Below are positions 21,157-31,900 of a DNA stretch of 64,000 bases, in pieces. The notes under the pieces are model-generated. The model had not been told where the DNA came from. It did not search any database and was given only the letters and a program-made list of their open reading frames with translations. The position numbers and the translations under genes are program-made. Source of the stretch: Plazaster borealis (taxonomy: Eukaryota; Echinodermata; Asteroidea; Forcipulatida; Labidiasteridae); contig CM037467.1 in NCBI GenBank assembly GCA_021014325.1, forward strand, positions 7,624,773-7,688,772. Reading direction: 5' to 3'. Positions within the stretch are counted from its first letter, which is position 1, and each line of letters starts with the position of its first letter.

Positions 21157-22667
21157 CCGTCCGGCCGCCTCACGGCCTTTAATAATTGGCCGGCACCCTG
21201 CCGGATACCGCAGGAGTATCGCAAGGACATAGGCAGGACATATCGGACGAGTGCCTGCCGGACACCTGCCGATAAACGGGCCAAGAGTTCAACCCCATTT
21301 CCAGGAAAGTCGGCCGATCGCCAGCCGGCGACCCCCCCCCCCGGCACCGCCATGGCAGCGTGCGGAACACTTTTAATTGTGACTGTGACCGCCCTATCCG
21401 CAATCTTTCGCCGACCTCACACCGGTCGATGCCAATAAATCGCACACGCCGCCCGGCCTTCGCTTTAATTGCGACTTAGGTATTATTGAGCATGAAATTC
21501 GCGTTTGTCTAAACAACCCTTTGCTGTTTTACCCCTTTTCGCTAAAATGCCTGAAGGAGGGAAAATAAATTAAAATAACTAAGTTGCCCGTACCCTTTTG
21601 ACGTATTTGACGGTAAAAAGAAATCTCCCCAAATGTTTAAATCCTATTTACTTATTACATTATAATTGTATTTTGTTTGTAAACTTCACTATCTTTGGGC
21701 TATTATGTCTCAAGGTATTTTGCGGTATCCTTTGTACATAAGGTAGCGGATTGTAATAGCTGTATATTTATGTATTATTTCCCCTGTTTTGAATTTAACG
21801 AGCAACATTGTGTTAATCTTGAAGGTTCTATCGCATAAATATTCGTACGTTTAGGGATTTCACCTTTTTTGTGTTAATCTTTTCTTGACGAATTCACTGT
21901 CAGATCGTGTTAAATTGTAAGACTCTAATTGCAAATGGCGGTTTTGAAACAATGTATTTTTTAGCACTACATTTATCGTGCCATATTCGAGAATAAGGCC
22001 CTTGGTATATTCAACAAACTGAAGCGTAGTGCATCCATAAATAATCGATCAAAATGATGCATGACATAATGGCGACGCTGGAAAGAAAATACTAGGCAGA
22101 GTGTAGCAAATAATTAACGAATGCTCGTCTTGTATCTTATAGAGCTTGTCTCCATGCACTTGACTTTACAGTAAAGCAATCAAACGGCACAACCAATGTG
22201 CGTTTTAAAATCAAATTAGTATGAACATGTAGGCTCCTCTTGGTGCTTGCCACGGGAAAAAATGGTTGACGACAGAAGGCTGAACACGCAATTTAATTTA
22301 GAGACATCATCTGCTATACCAGTAAAAAAAAAAAAAATCTACAAATAACAATGTCATGTCCCTAAGATACGCTTATCCACTGCATGCATTACCAATTAGT
22401 GAACAAGATTTTTGAAAGTGAAATAGTATCTGCGGCTCGCTTGCGTTTTTCAATTGCCATATTGTCTATATTATTATCATTCATTTATTATTCATGTTAA
22501 TTGGCATGTCATGAATTTAGTTTGGTAAACAAACCTATTATTTGATGCATCATTGTTCAACTATTAGTATCTTATGTTGTTAATGAATAATCCGGTGGCA
22601 AATTTCCTGAACAATTTGAAACGAAAATATACCACATTTCCAATGTCCCAATACAAGCATAGAGGAG
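21157..22667. other. Non-coding, no gene recognised (copy 1)
   Basis: GC-rich to about 21470 with a C homopolymer near 21330-21342, then AT-rich. The frames of 84-88 codons in the GC-rich part have no recognisable domain. The equivalent in copy 2 is 37338-38850. Confidence 0.4.
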
Positions 22668-22671
22668 TTAA

Positions 22672-23791
22672 AGATGGACTACAACGAAAACTCACACATT
22701 AAATTTACTATCGAACCTTGTTTATGTTGTGTTCAGGTAACAGTTTATAGTTGTGGTCATGTTTTTCTCTGAATAATTTTGTTGCAATTTGAACGAAAAA
22801 ATTAGACCTCGATTCTTAGATTTTGAAATTTCCCGCCCTGTACTGTTTCCCGACATCCATTGAAAACCACAATGAAATCCACGATATAGTACCAGCGGAC
22901 TTGTAAACCAGCGAAAAGTGAAGACGTACTACCCATGAGCAACCGAGAGTAAACAAAAGACGCCATGTTATTCCGTGTGTATTATGTATGCGTTTTCATG
23001 CAGAGGCATAAAGTTTTAACGAAGCTTTTTTGATTTGATAATTATCCAATTCTGTCATTTTCTCACCTTGTCTCTTTTTCGTGCGTGAATGTGCGTTACA
23101 CGATCCGACTCTTTGTCACTTTGCGTGAGACAAAAATGCAAGAAACATTAAGCGGTAGAGGGCGTTTCGGAACAACGCGAGAGCGCGAAATTAAACGCCC
23201 TCTATTAGTGAAATTACGCGAACCAATTACAAACGCCTTGAGACAAGACTCGACGTGTCTGCGCATGCTCGGAAAATCGGTTATTCCCCCAAAATTGCAT
23301 CGTCCATTTTAAAATTTTTTTTACAAATTTTTTCAGTAAAATACGACTTTTGGGAATAAAGAATACAGTTTTTGAACTCCAGAGGTTGGCAGGTCTGGTT
23401 TGGCAACAACGTTTCGTTTGAAGCCTGGATCGATCCCCACATTGAAAGCGCCAAAGATTGAGAGAATTTTTGTATCTACTACCACCAGGCCTAGCTTGTC
23501 CGCTGTTATTCCGCATTGTATTGTACGGTAAAAATGCTTGCACACGATCGACCCGAGGTAAAGCGTCATGGGTACTACGTCACACACAAAGTATGAATTA
23601 TTCATGAGTTAAGAGCTTTTGCTGAAACTGAGTTTTTCTGGGTCGTAGAACGCCGATCAATTTTTGGGGTGTTTTTTTTTGCATGAAGGAACACGTTTTT
23701 TTGAACAATAATAATATATTAGTAATCATTATACATTTCTCGAACGAAAACAGTAACACAGCCTTTATCATTATTCCGTTGTAGTCCATCT
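22672..23791. mobile_element. 1.1-kb TTAA-flanked inverted-repeat element (copy 1)
   Basis: The ends are AGATGGACTACAACG and its inverse, each directly flanked by TTAA (22668-22671 and 23792-23795). TTAA target duplication with short inverted ends is the signature of piggyBac-type transposons. No transposase frame is present, so the element is non-autonomous. Minus-strand frames of about 90-110 codons near 23214-23605 have no recognisable domain and overlap one another. Confidence 0.8.
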
Positions 23792-24023
23792 TTAAGTATA
23801 AGTGTTTAGTTGTTCAAGATGACAGGGGTGAGTGATTATGGTGGGACAAAAACTGTGAATGGCAGGTATAACACATATTGATCATTCTAAAGCCCTAAAT
23901 CCATCACGACATACGGGTATAAAAAAAACCTAAAAAATAAAACCCGCAGTTGGTAAACAGGTAAGAGATTTGATCGAGTGCACGCCGTCTAAACTTAATA
24001 GGCGATACATTTATGTAATTTTA

Positions 24024-24215
24024 CACATGTGACTGTTATTATATTTTGTTTCGAAAATGTTGCCTACATCAGCATTACTTTGACAAAAACCTAACGTTTA
24101 CCCTACATTAAAGATACCTTATCTTAAATGTAGGGTAAACGTTTGTTTTTTTTGTCAAAGTAATGCTGATTTATAGGCAACATTTTCGAAGAAAAATATA
24201 ATAAAAGTCACATGT
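24024..24215. mobile_element. Hairpin-forming palindromic element (copy 1)
   Basis: Two arms of about 90 bp, nearly complementary end to end: 'CACATGTGACT', 'CGAAAATGTTGCC', 'CAGCATTACTTTGAC', 'AACGTTTACCCTACATT' on the left and the inverse on the right, with a loop of about 10 bases at 24110-24120. Size and shape fit a small palindromic MITE. The text just right of it (24190-24460) has a diverged direct copy at 24880-25150. Confidence 0.75.
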
Positions 24216-25282
24216 AAAAGTTGCAGTTGGATAAAGTGTCTACTTGTTGTAGAAACACCTGGGGAAAAAAACAATCTGCCACGTTATTTTCATCAAGAAC
24301 GTAATCCATCTGGTTTAGCGAGGTTAAAGCGGTTAAAGCCGCAGTATTTACAAACGGATACCAAATAAATTCACAAAAGTCGTCTTTAGGCGATCTTTGG
24401 AGATTTAAATTTTTCGACGAACTTTTATAGTTTTTCAGGCACTTCAGACTAAATAATTTAAATGTTCTGTTACCATCTTAATAACAAGATTGGCTTTCGG
24501 ATAAAACGTTTCTTTGGGACACACTACAAAAATATGCCCCTACCTTTAACGCTTAGCTAATAATATCTATTTTTTCATGAGCATCTTGATGGACAGTGTC
24601 AGCATGACTATATTACACGTGGTTACCGTGCTTTTTGGGTCGAATCTTGAATGAAATTTACCAGCTTTAAAATTAAAAAAATTGTGATTTTCGCAGTTGC
24701 GCGTAGGTTGCTCGCAAGGCTTTTATTTAGAACTATACGTCGTATGTTTTTTGAGATTGTACTTTCCTTTCGTACACGATGCAACAAAGCCCGTGAAAAT
24801 CCCTTCAAGTTTTCAAAGCTAACAGTTTAATTTTGGCAGGGTCATAGACTGGTTTACATCATAGTAGTGTTATTTTTAGGTAACATTATAAAGAAAGATA
24901 CAATAAAGTCACATGTGAAAGCTTCAGCTGAATACAGTGCCTATCTTGCTGAGAAAACATAACAAATAACTGTCATATTGTACTTTCACACGAACGTCGA
25001 ATCCATCCACGTTTAGGGAGGCGACAGCGGGTACCAACCGCATCTCCGGCCGCAGTCATGCATGAATCGTAGGTCAGATTCAAATGTTCTGGGTGAAAAA
25101 TTATCCAAACCATATTACTTAGAAGTGAATCCTTTCTCAAAATAGTTTTAATTGTCAACAGCTGCAGTGCAATTCTCACCAAGTAAGTTTGTATGGTAAA
25201 TGTTTGGAGTATGACCTACCTATATACAAAAATACATGAAACTAATGAACCGAGTATCAGGGGAACATTTTCGGCACATCGT
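24216..25282. other. Non-coding; diverged internal repeat
   Basis: Contains a diverged direct repeat: '..AAGTCACATGT(A/G)AAAG.T.CAG.TG.ATA' occurs near 24205 and 24908, with similar following text. No coding signal. Confidence 0.4.
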
Positions 25283-25422
25283 ATGATGATGATGGTGGGG
25301 ATGGGGATGGTACGGATTGGGATGGAGATGATGATGATAACGAATCCCCATATGGGGCTGGTGATGATGATGGGGATAATGGTGACGACGACGACTACGA
25401 CGATGACGATGATACGATGAAC
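25283..25422 (+). repeat. Imperfect GAT/GAC trinucleotide repeat (copy 1)
   Basis: GATGATGATGG-type DNA interspersed with GGGATGG, then GACGACGAC and GATGAC runs. Open frames on both strands here reflect the 3-bp periodicity and are not taken as genes. Confidence 0.75.
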
Positions 25423-26069
25423 TAGGTGTATTTGAGAATGAATTGTTTCTCGGGACGTGTAGCTAATGTATCGGTAAACACAATTTTTAGTAACAAAGAG
25501 TAATTCTTCGGATAAAATCGTGATTTCCTTTCTTCGGTCACTATCATTCATTTAAACCTTTTATAGAGACTAGAGTTTTGGAAATCAATATCTGCTCCCC
25601 AATCGAGTAGTCACACATGCGCGAATCAAAAACAAAATGTAATTCAATAAAAAAAAGTGACTGCTTTTGATTGACACCTAATAAATCATTGTTTTTATAG
25701 AAAACTGTCACAACCCACCATACATCGATTGACGGTGTTTTTTATTTACATGAAACAAAACAATCGACCAGCCGGCCTTGTGATTGGTCTAGGGGGGCCT
25801 ATCCAAACGCTACGTAACATGTCGATGGAGTTTTCATTAAACCTGCGCACTGCGTCTTTCAGTTTAGCGTAAAATGAAGCGCTTCTGTCGGATTGTATTT
25901 AGAGGCCGCTGATTCAACAAATGTGTTCTATATGCAGTTTCTTTGAAGCAGCACTGTATTGGTTTTCAACGGTTTTGTATCAAGTTGTATGTCAGTGTAT
26001 ATATCTGAGCTACTTGAGAGATGACATCTTATATATGAACTGTAATGAACATCTGATATCACTTGCACC
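25423..26069 (+). promoter_or_regulatory. Upstream region of GPCR copy 1
   Basis: About 650 bp between the GAT repeat and the receptor start. An inverted CCAAT ('GATTGG') lies near 25783 and TATA-like text 'GTATATATC' near 25996. There is no upstream splice acceptor that must be used, so the 5' UTR could be continuous. Assignment as promoter is by position. The equivalent in copy 2 is 41604-42250. Confidence 0.3.
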
Positions 26070-27329
26070 ATGGAACAGTTAATCTCTAATAAATCTATGG
26101 ATGGCTCAGATGACGACTCACTGGAAGGATACCCTCAAGATACCGGTACGAAAAGGATCTTTCTTCTGGTTTTCCATTTCATCATTCTGTGTGTCGGCCT
26201 GCCAGGAAACTGTCTCATCATTCGTGTGTACTGGACTAAAACCTCGAAGACCAGCACCAATGTACTGATCATGGTCCTTGCCTTGGCCGATGCCTCCGTG
26301 TGTTTGTTGAGGATCGCAGATATAGTAGAAGTGTTATTCATTGTTCAGGCTCCTTGGGGCATTCAAATACTTGAGTCTATTGGTATCTCGTCTTCAGTGA
26401 TGATCACGGCAGCCATTGCAGCAGATCGATACGACTGCATTTGCCGGCCGCGTAAACGGTTTTTCACTGCTAAAAGGAGTAAAATTACAGCCCTGTTTAT
26501 ATTCATGTCGTCTTTTATCATCAATATCCCAAATGTCATCAACGGATTCAATGATATGAAATATGAAGTTGTGGACACCATTAGCTTAGCAATTTTATTT
26601 ACTGGTTTTGTCGCAGCAGTTGGTATGATCACTCTGTGCTACACCAAAGTTTACATAACTATCCGTCAACATGTCAGAGTCAACGTGGCTTCACCTTTAT
26701 ATACAAACAATGGTTTACGTCCAAGAGAAAATAGGACTGAAACTTGCCAAAATCTTGAAGGCACAGACTTGTCAGTAATCGACATGGGCAATTCAAGTGT
26801 CATCAATAATTCAATGAGTGTGTGCTCTACTGCCAAAACTAACACTTCTCACATCTTAAACACAGACATTATGGACAAAGCCTCTACCTACGAAGCAATC
26901 AGAGCCCCGCCTAAACGCCCGGAAACAAACCAAGAGGCTTCTGGAACAGCACCACAGCAAGAAAATGGAGAAAACAAACAAGGATGGGCAATTACCAGCA
27001 ATGCTAGAGCTCGTAAAGGCCGCGCTCCTAACGCCGGATCTACAGGTCTGCAACGAAAAACAACCAACATGTTGTTTGTCACTAGTCTGGTGTTCCTACT
27101 AACGTGGATACCAAACTGGATCAACTTCGCCTTGTCGTCCACTGGTGAAGGAGTAATCAACCCAATATTTGCCACCACCTGGGATGCTTTGAGCTCGATT
27201 CTCTATTATTTCAACAATGCCATAAACCCGGTGATATACGGGTTATTAAACAGGAGGTTTCGGAAGGATTGTAATGAAGTTTTAAGAAAAATGAAAGTAT
27301 TTGGTTGCTGCAGAGGTGGGCGGCAGTAG
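26070..27329 (+). CDS. Class A (rhodopsin-like) GPCR, intronless, copy 1
   Basis: A 419-residue seven-helix plasma-membrane receptor of unknown ligand, encoded without introns; the start has strong context (CACCATGG). The N-terminus is short and acidic with one N-glycosylation sequon at Asn7. TM1 has 'LPGNC' (Asn47), TM2 'LALAD' (Asp74), and TM3 ends 'DRY' (119-121) followed by 'DCICRP'. TM5 has Tyr191, TM6 'TWIP' (345-348) and TM7 'NPVIY' (386-390), followed by helix 8 'NRRFRKDC' and Cys412-413, possible palmitoylation sites. ICL3 is long, about 130 residues (197-329), Ser/Thr/Asn-rich. The usual Cys at the top of TM3 and in ECL2, the TM4 Trp and the TM5 Pro are missing. Single-exon, lineage-expanded receptors of this class are known in sea urchins; a chemosensory or peptide role is possible but not shown. 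Confidence 0.93.
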   Translation: MEQLISNKSMDGSDDDSLEGYPQDTGTKRIFLLVFHFIILCVGLPGNCLIIRVYWTKTSKTSTNVLIMVLALADASVCLLRIADIVEVLFIVQAPWGIQILESIGISSSVMITAAIAADRYDCICRPRKRFFTAKRSKITALFIFMSSFIINIPNVINGFNDMKYEVVDTISLAILFTGFVAAVGMITLCYTKVYITIRQHVRVNVASPLYTNNGLRPRENRTETCQNLEGTDLSVIDMGNSSVINNSMSVCSTAKTNTSHILNTDIMDKASTYEAIRAPPKRPETNQEASGTAPQQENGENKQGWAITSNARARKGRAPNAGSTGLQRKTTNMLFVTSLVFLLTWIPNWINFALSSTGEGVINPIFATTWDALSSILYYFNNAINPVIYGLLNRRFRKDCNEVLRKMKVFGCCRGGRQ

Positions 27330-27513
27330 ACAGTTAAGTAAGTTGTTCCATTTTCTAGATGAAAAAATGCACAGATTGGCTAATTTATACCAAGATGAAT
27401 CGAGAATAACTTACATTATGTTTGAGTATAGTTTTAATTAATGCAAAAACAAAAACAAAATGGTTTAAATTTCGAAAAAAATCAAGTATTTGAATCTGTT
27501 TTCTATCATTTGG

Positions 27514-28124
27514 TACACTCTAACACCTCCCGGGTCAGAATTGACCCGCACTCCGGGTACCGTGGGGCCTGAACCATTTCTGGGTCAGTATGGCCAGGAA
27601 TCTGTGTTAAAATGACCAAGATATGGGTAAAACTATCGCATAATCCGAGTTAAAGGGATTGTGTACGTTTGGTAATTGGAACCCACTGTTTGTTTCAATC
27701 CCATAGTTGTATAAATACCATAAAACTAACCTGTGAAAATTTTATTTCAAATTTGAAATATTGCCGAAAATCTGGAACGGCTATGTCCACGCAGGAAGAA
27801 TAGAATACACAATCTGAGAGACGTTACTGCAGTAATGCTTCTCAAATTCAAATGTTTGGGGAATAAAAAGAGAAATCTTTTTCTATAACCGCAGTACTTC
27901 GAAGCGAAAAGTTTTTCAAAATGCATTATATTATCCAAAGCTGCTGTACTTCTTACCAAGTAAGTTTTTATTGCCATTAATTTTTAGAGTCATTACCAAA
28001 CGTACACACCCTTTAAAATATACATTTTTTGACCGGTTTCCGGTTCAGCCTGACCCAGGAATGGGTCAGGTTCCCTGGGACTTGGGATCAGGGTCAATTT
28101 TGACCCAGGAGTTTTAAGAGTGTA
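27514..28124. mobile_element. Inverted-repeat element with GGGTCA-rich ends, TA target (copy 1)
   Basis: The left end is TACACTCTAACACCTCCCGG and the right end is the inverse of TACACTCTTAAAACTCCTGG. Both ends continue with 'GGGTCA.AATTGACC'. TA at both margins suggests Tc1/mariner-type insertion. The interior near 27654-28012 is a separate, later insertion. The copy 2 equivalent is 43696-44304. Confidence 0.65.
27654..28012. mobile_element. 359-bp TTAA-flanked MITE nested in the outer element (copy 1)
   Basis: Left end 'AGGGATTGTGTACGTTTGGT', right end the inverse of 'AGGGTGTGTACGTTTGGTAA', with TTAA directly outside on both sides (27650-27653 and 28013-28016). The interior is non-coding. 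A relative lies at 30241-30636. Confidence 0.8.
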
Positions 28125-28318
28125 TGTTGCAATTTTGGCAATTTGCTTTTTGAAGATAGTCCCCAATCATGCATTCGTTTACCAATGAACTGTACATCAT
28201 AACAATAATGTGGCCTCTGTTGTGACCCAGCAAATACAAGGGAGCATCTTCATGACAGGAGGTTCAGCAGGCGAGACACAAAATCAAACAACATAACAGA
28301 GGAATTATTTGCCTTTGA

Positions 28319-28418
28319 AGTTTCTGTTTTCTTTCATCCTTGATTTTTATTAGAACAGTTTACTGTTCTAATTATATAGTGTTCTAATTAAAATGAAGGA
28401 TGAAGGAAAACAGAAACT
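28319..28418. mobile_element. 100-bp hairpin (copy 1)
   Basis: 'AGTTTCTGTTTTC' and 'TTTCATCCTT' are matched by the inverse 'AAGGATGAAGGAAAACAGAA' at the right. The loop contains 'AGAACAGTTTACTGTTCTA', itself a palindrome, so a branched fold is possible. The copy 2 equivalent is 44499-44598. It could be a small MITE; no TSD identified. Confidence 0.55.
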
Positions 28419-28424
28419 GTGACA

Positions 28425-30236
28425 TTTTATGCTCATTTTATTTTACCGTTTTGGAGAACATTGGCACAATGTTAATCATGCTGGTTTGGGCATGCTGGTT
28501 CTAGTATTCACACAATTGTATCGCATAATATACGATTATTTGAAATAAGAGATATTGCTATTTCATTGCAAGACAAAATACATGGTTGGAAATTATTATT
28601 AGTGTAAGTGACGAGCTTTTGTATTCTAACGTGATGTAATTTCTCCAGCCTTTAACACGTATTTCCACCTGGAAGAAAATGATACACCATTGCACGAACT
28701 TTGTTGTTTACGGTAAAGTGAAATTTGAGAGATATATCAAAGCAGCTGTGTTTGTTTAAAAAAGGGGAAAAAAGACGAAAACAAAATAAAATAAAAACAT
28801 CACAAAACAGCATTCCAAGTTTGGAAAAAAAATCACAAAGCTAATACACTGGAGTATCAAGTTACTTCCAGTATCGATTCAAGGTAAAACTAATAGTTGC
28901 TTTCCTAGTATGAAGTTTAAACTGTTAACACATTGAGGTGGAGTTTCTAACATGTTTAATTGAATGCAGTCAAACAAGTTAATTGAATCTTCCGCTCGTT
29001 CAATAACAACATATGTGTACTTTGCTTATTATAAGCATATATTTAAAGAACGTGCATTGTACTTATGTCTGCATGAGGCCTTCAATTCAACTAATAGATT
29101 GTCATTTGAAACTTAGGGTTTTTTCTCAAATAATTTGACCCGCTCGGAACAACTGTCCAGATGCTCTTGTCGATCTTGTTTAAGCGGTGTTCGTTATCAA
29201 CGTGGAAATCAAACACAGTCATGAATTCAGTAAAGCACGGATGAAGGAAAAGGATGTGTACCTTGCTCATATACAAAGAACGTGTACGTGTGTCAATACG
29301 CCATGGAGCTTCATATTGCTCGATTCATTCACCTATTAACACTCTTAATGAAACAATCAAACTGAAAATCTAGTTCCCGAAAACAGAGGAAGTTGCCTTT
29401 CACAACACGTTAGTGTTGTTGGACTAACAATCTGATGGAACATGTGAATTTATGAGGTGAAAATTTATTTCGACAGCGAAACTGTTTGTCAGACGTGGAA
29501 TGGTTTGCAGAAGCTAAAAGCTTTAACTTTAACTTTTAAAAGCATCAACTGGTTTCTGCATGACACACTCATTTATCGACAGCTATGGCTTGTAGAACTG
29601 TGGCCTTGTCCGAATAGCGGCTGTGGCTATCGCGGAGAGTGTAGTTAAGACAGTCTATACTTCAAACACTTATCATGAATCGTGTTTTACCTTATATTTT
29701 GCTTGGTGTATTTTTGTCTGTATCATAAAAACATACAGAAAGGTTGGCTAAAATTACACAACAATATTACCGGATGTGGCGAAAAACATTTAAAATGTTA
29801 ATCACATACAATTATTTATTTGCCACTCGATGAATTGCACTAACAAAATAATATCTATATTAAGAATATATGACTAAATATATGAATAAGTTAGCAACTT
29901 AGGACTAAGGCTTATCTGTAATATTTTGTAGTACGTGAATGGTCATCGGAGCATTAGTTGTTTCGTGCTACACAGAAGCTAGTGCCAGAACGATAAGAAG
30001 TACAATCAAAGAGGGAATGGATTAGATATCTTGTTATTGCACGAACTTTTAAATTTCACCTTTCCCAATAAATCGTATCATACTAGGTTTTAGATAGCGT
30101 GGCCCCAGTTGAGGTTTGGATAATTTTTGTTATTTTTTTACGTTGTGACAATGACCCAAAGTTAGTTGCATACATAAATAATCCAAATACTTCACAGTAC
30201 TATTTCTGTCCACGCATATTTGAAAATTGGGACCCG
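28425..30236. other. Non-coding, no gene recognised (copy 1)
   Basis: AT-rich. Similar text ('GTGTAC.TTGCT..TATA', 'AAAGAACGTG') recurs near 29015 and 29255, suggesting an old duplication. Frames of 60-63 codons at 29091-29276 and 29457-29648 have no recognisable domain. Confidence 0.35.
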
Positions 30237-30240
30237 TTAA

Positions 30241-30636
30241 TATAGGGATTGTATACGTTTGGTAATTTGAACCCAATTTTGTTTCAATCCTTTATAGTTG
30301 TAGATATATACCATAAAAGTAATCTGTGAAAAATTCATTTCAAAAGAATGTAGCGTTTTTGAGATATTGCCGAAAATCTGGAGCGGTTATGTCCACGCAG
30401 GAAGAATAATCTGCAATTGGAATACATGCTCTGAGAAACGTTACTGTCAGTAATGCTTCTTAGATTCAAATTTTTGGGGATAAACAGTTATATCTTTTCC
30501 CATAACCGCAGTACTTCGAAGTGAACAGTTTTCAAAATGCATTAGACTATCCAAAGCTGCTGTACATCTTACCAAGTAAGTTTTTTATTGCAATCAATTA
30601 ATTGTCAGAGTCATTACCAAACGTAATACAGACCCT
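30241..30636. mobile_element. TTAA-type MITE, relative of 27654-28012 (copy 1)
   Basis: The interior matches the 27654 element ('ATTGCCGAAAATCTGGA', 'ATGTCCACGCAGGAAGAATA', 'CCGCAGTACTTCGAAG'). The right end '..CAGACCCT' is followed by TTAA (30637-30640). On the left, TTAA at 30237-30240 is separated from AGGGATTG by three bases. Diverged from the nested copy, so inserted independently and earlier, or a different subfamily. Confidence 0.7.
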
Positions 30637-30640
30637 TTAA

Positions 30641-31337
30641 AGCATAACAAAAAATGTTCCTTTACGCGCGAGACTTGCACGGTCTATTCTCACGCATATT
30701 GACCCCTTGCAGAGGCAGAACGCACCTCAAAAAATGGACGTGAGGACAGGCGCGTGTAAGTGCGCTGCAGATCGTGCAAGGAGTTAGTTAATACCATAGA
30801 CGCGGAATTTCATTTCCGTACAACGACTTAGCCAACGAATGGCACTAAAAAGATCAATCGTTATGCTTGGTCAATAAAAAACCCCAAACAAACAGCAACA
30901 ACGTATCATGCGCACACTAACTGCTCGCGTCCTTTTTTGGGGTACAAGACGTCATTTTCCCCCACCCACACAAGGACTCTGTCTACGGGAAAATGAGTAC
31001 ATAAAAAAAAAGTAATTTGGCATTTGTCTTCCTGTATAAGAATCAACCGGCATTTGAGAATTTGTTTAACTCGAAATGATAATAACACTATTAACAGTCA
31101 ATGGGACGTAAATAACACTAGAAAACAAATTAAAGGAAACCGATCTTAAATGTTGTGACGCAGATGAACATTTCATTTCAAACATGAAGATAAGATCAGT
31201 CTGGTTTCTTCTCGAGCGAGTTAAATTGCCAAGATCTTACGGCGTTGTTTTCCCCCAGCATTTAATTCAGGTCTGTTGGTTTTTAATCTCCCCTGTTCAT
31301 AACGTCCGGTAAGTTTAACACCGCAAAAAAACCAAAA

Positions 31338-31340
<3 letters not shown>
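30641..31340. other. Non-coding, no gene recognised (copy 1)
   Basis: No exon or RNA gene supported. Contains A-rich tracts near 30880 and 31000. The minus-strand frame 30906-31088 has no recognisable domain. Confidence 0.35.
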
Positions 31341-31368
<28 letters not shown>

Positions 31369-31900
31369 GACACACGGAAGGGCATATGTGGGGTCCTGAC
31401 AACAATGGAACAATTGACCCCACAAGGTCATTTCAATAGGAACAATTGGGCCCCACAAGGGAATTCTTCAGAAAAGGGAATAATAGAACAACAATAGCAG
31501 TACCCCACAAACCGGATCCGTAAGGATGTGTGTGTGTGAGCGTGTCTACCCATTGAAACCGAGGACTTTAACAAAAGGGATCCGGGTGTTTGACAGAGCG
31601 AGGACGTCCTCGCTTCGCTTTCGTGTACAAAACCAAAGGGGACGTCGCAAACTAATCCCAAGTCCAAACAATGGGAGAACAAAGAGAAGTTCTCAATTTA
31701 CGGGATTTACAAACGTTTGTGGGTGTGTGGACATACGGAAGGGCATTTGTGGGGTCCTGACAACAATCGAACAAAGGACCCCACAAGGGAATTCTTTAGA
31801 AAAGGGAATAATAGAACAACAATAGCAGGACAACCCCCCATCCGTACGACTGCGTGTCTTTGTGGGCACACACACCCAACCTTACGGATCGGGTTTGTGG
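31341..31900. repeat. TG microsatellite and mosaic dispersed repeat (copy 1)
   Basis: (TG)n at about 31342-31369 is followed by a mosaic whose main module, 'GGACCCCACAAGGGAATTCT' plus 'AGAAAAGGGAATAATAGAAC' and 'AACAATAGCAG', occurs near 31425-31510 and 31770-31835. Its inverse starts near 31895. A second module (31520-31710) contains 'GAGGACGTCCTCGCTTCG'. The same modules recur at 63500-63960. Frames here of up to 103 codons are repeat text, not genes. Confidence 0.7.

Noticed and set aside
23214..23605. Minus-strand frames of 90-141 codons in the TTAA-flanked element
   Set aside because: Frames fuse or split between the two large copies with one-base indels and show no domain, so no selection for coding.
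25193..25551. Met/Thr-rich plus-strand and Ile/Val-rich minus-strand frames
   Set aside because: Caused by the GAT/GAC trinucleotide repeat.
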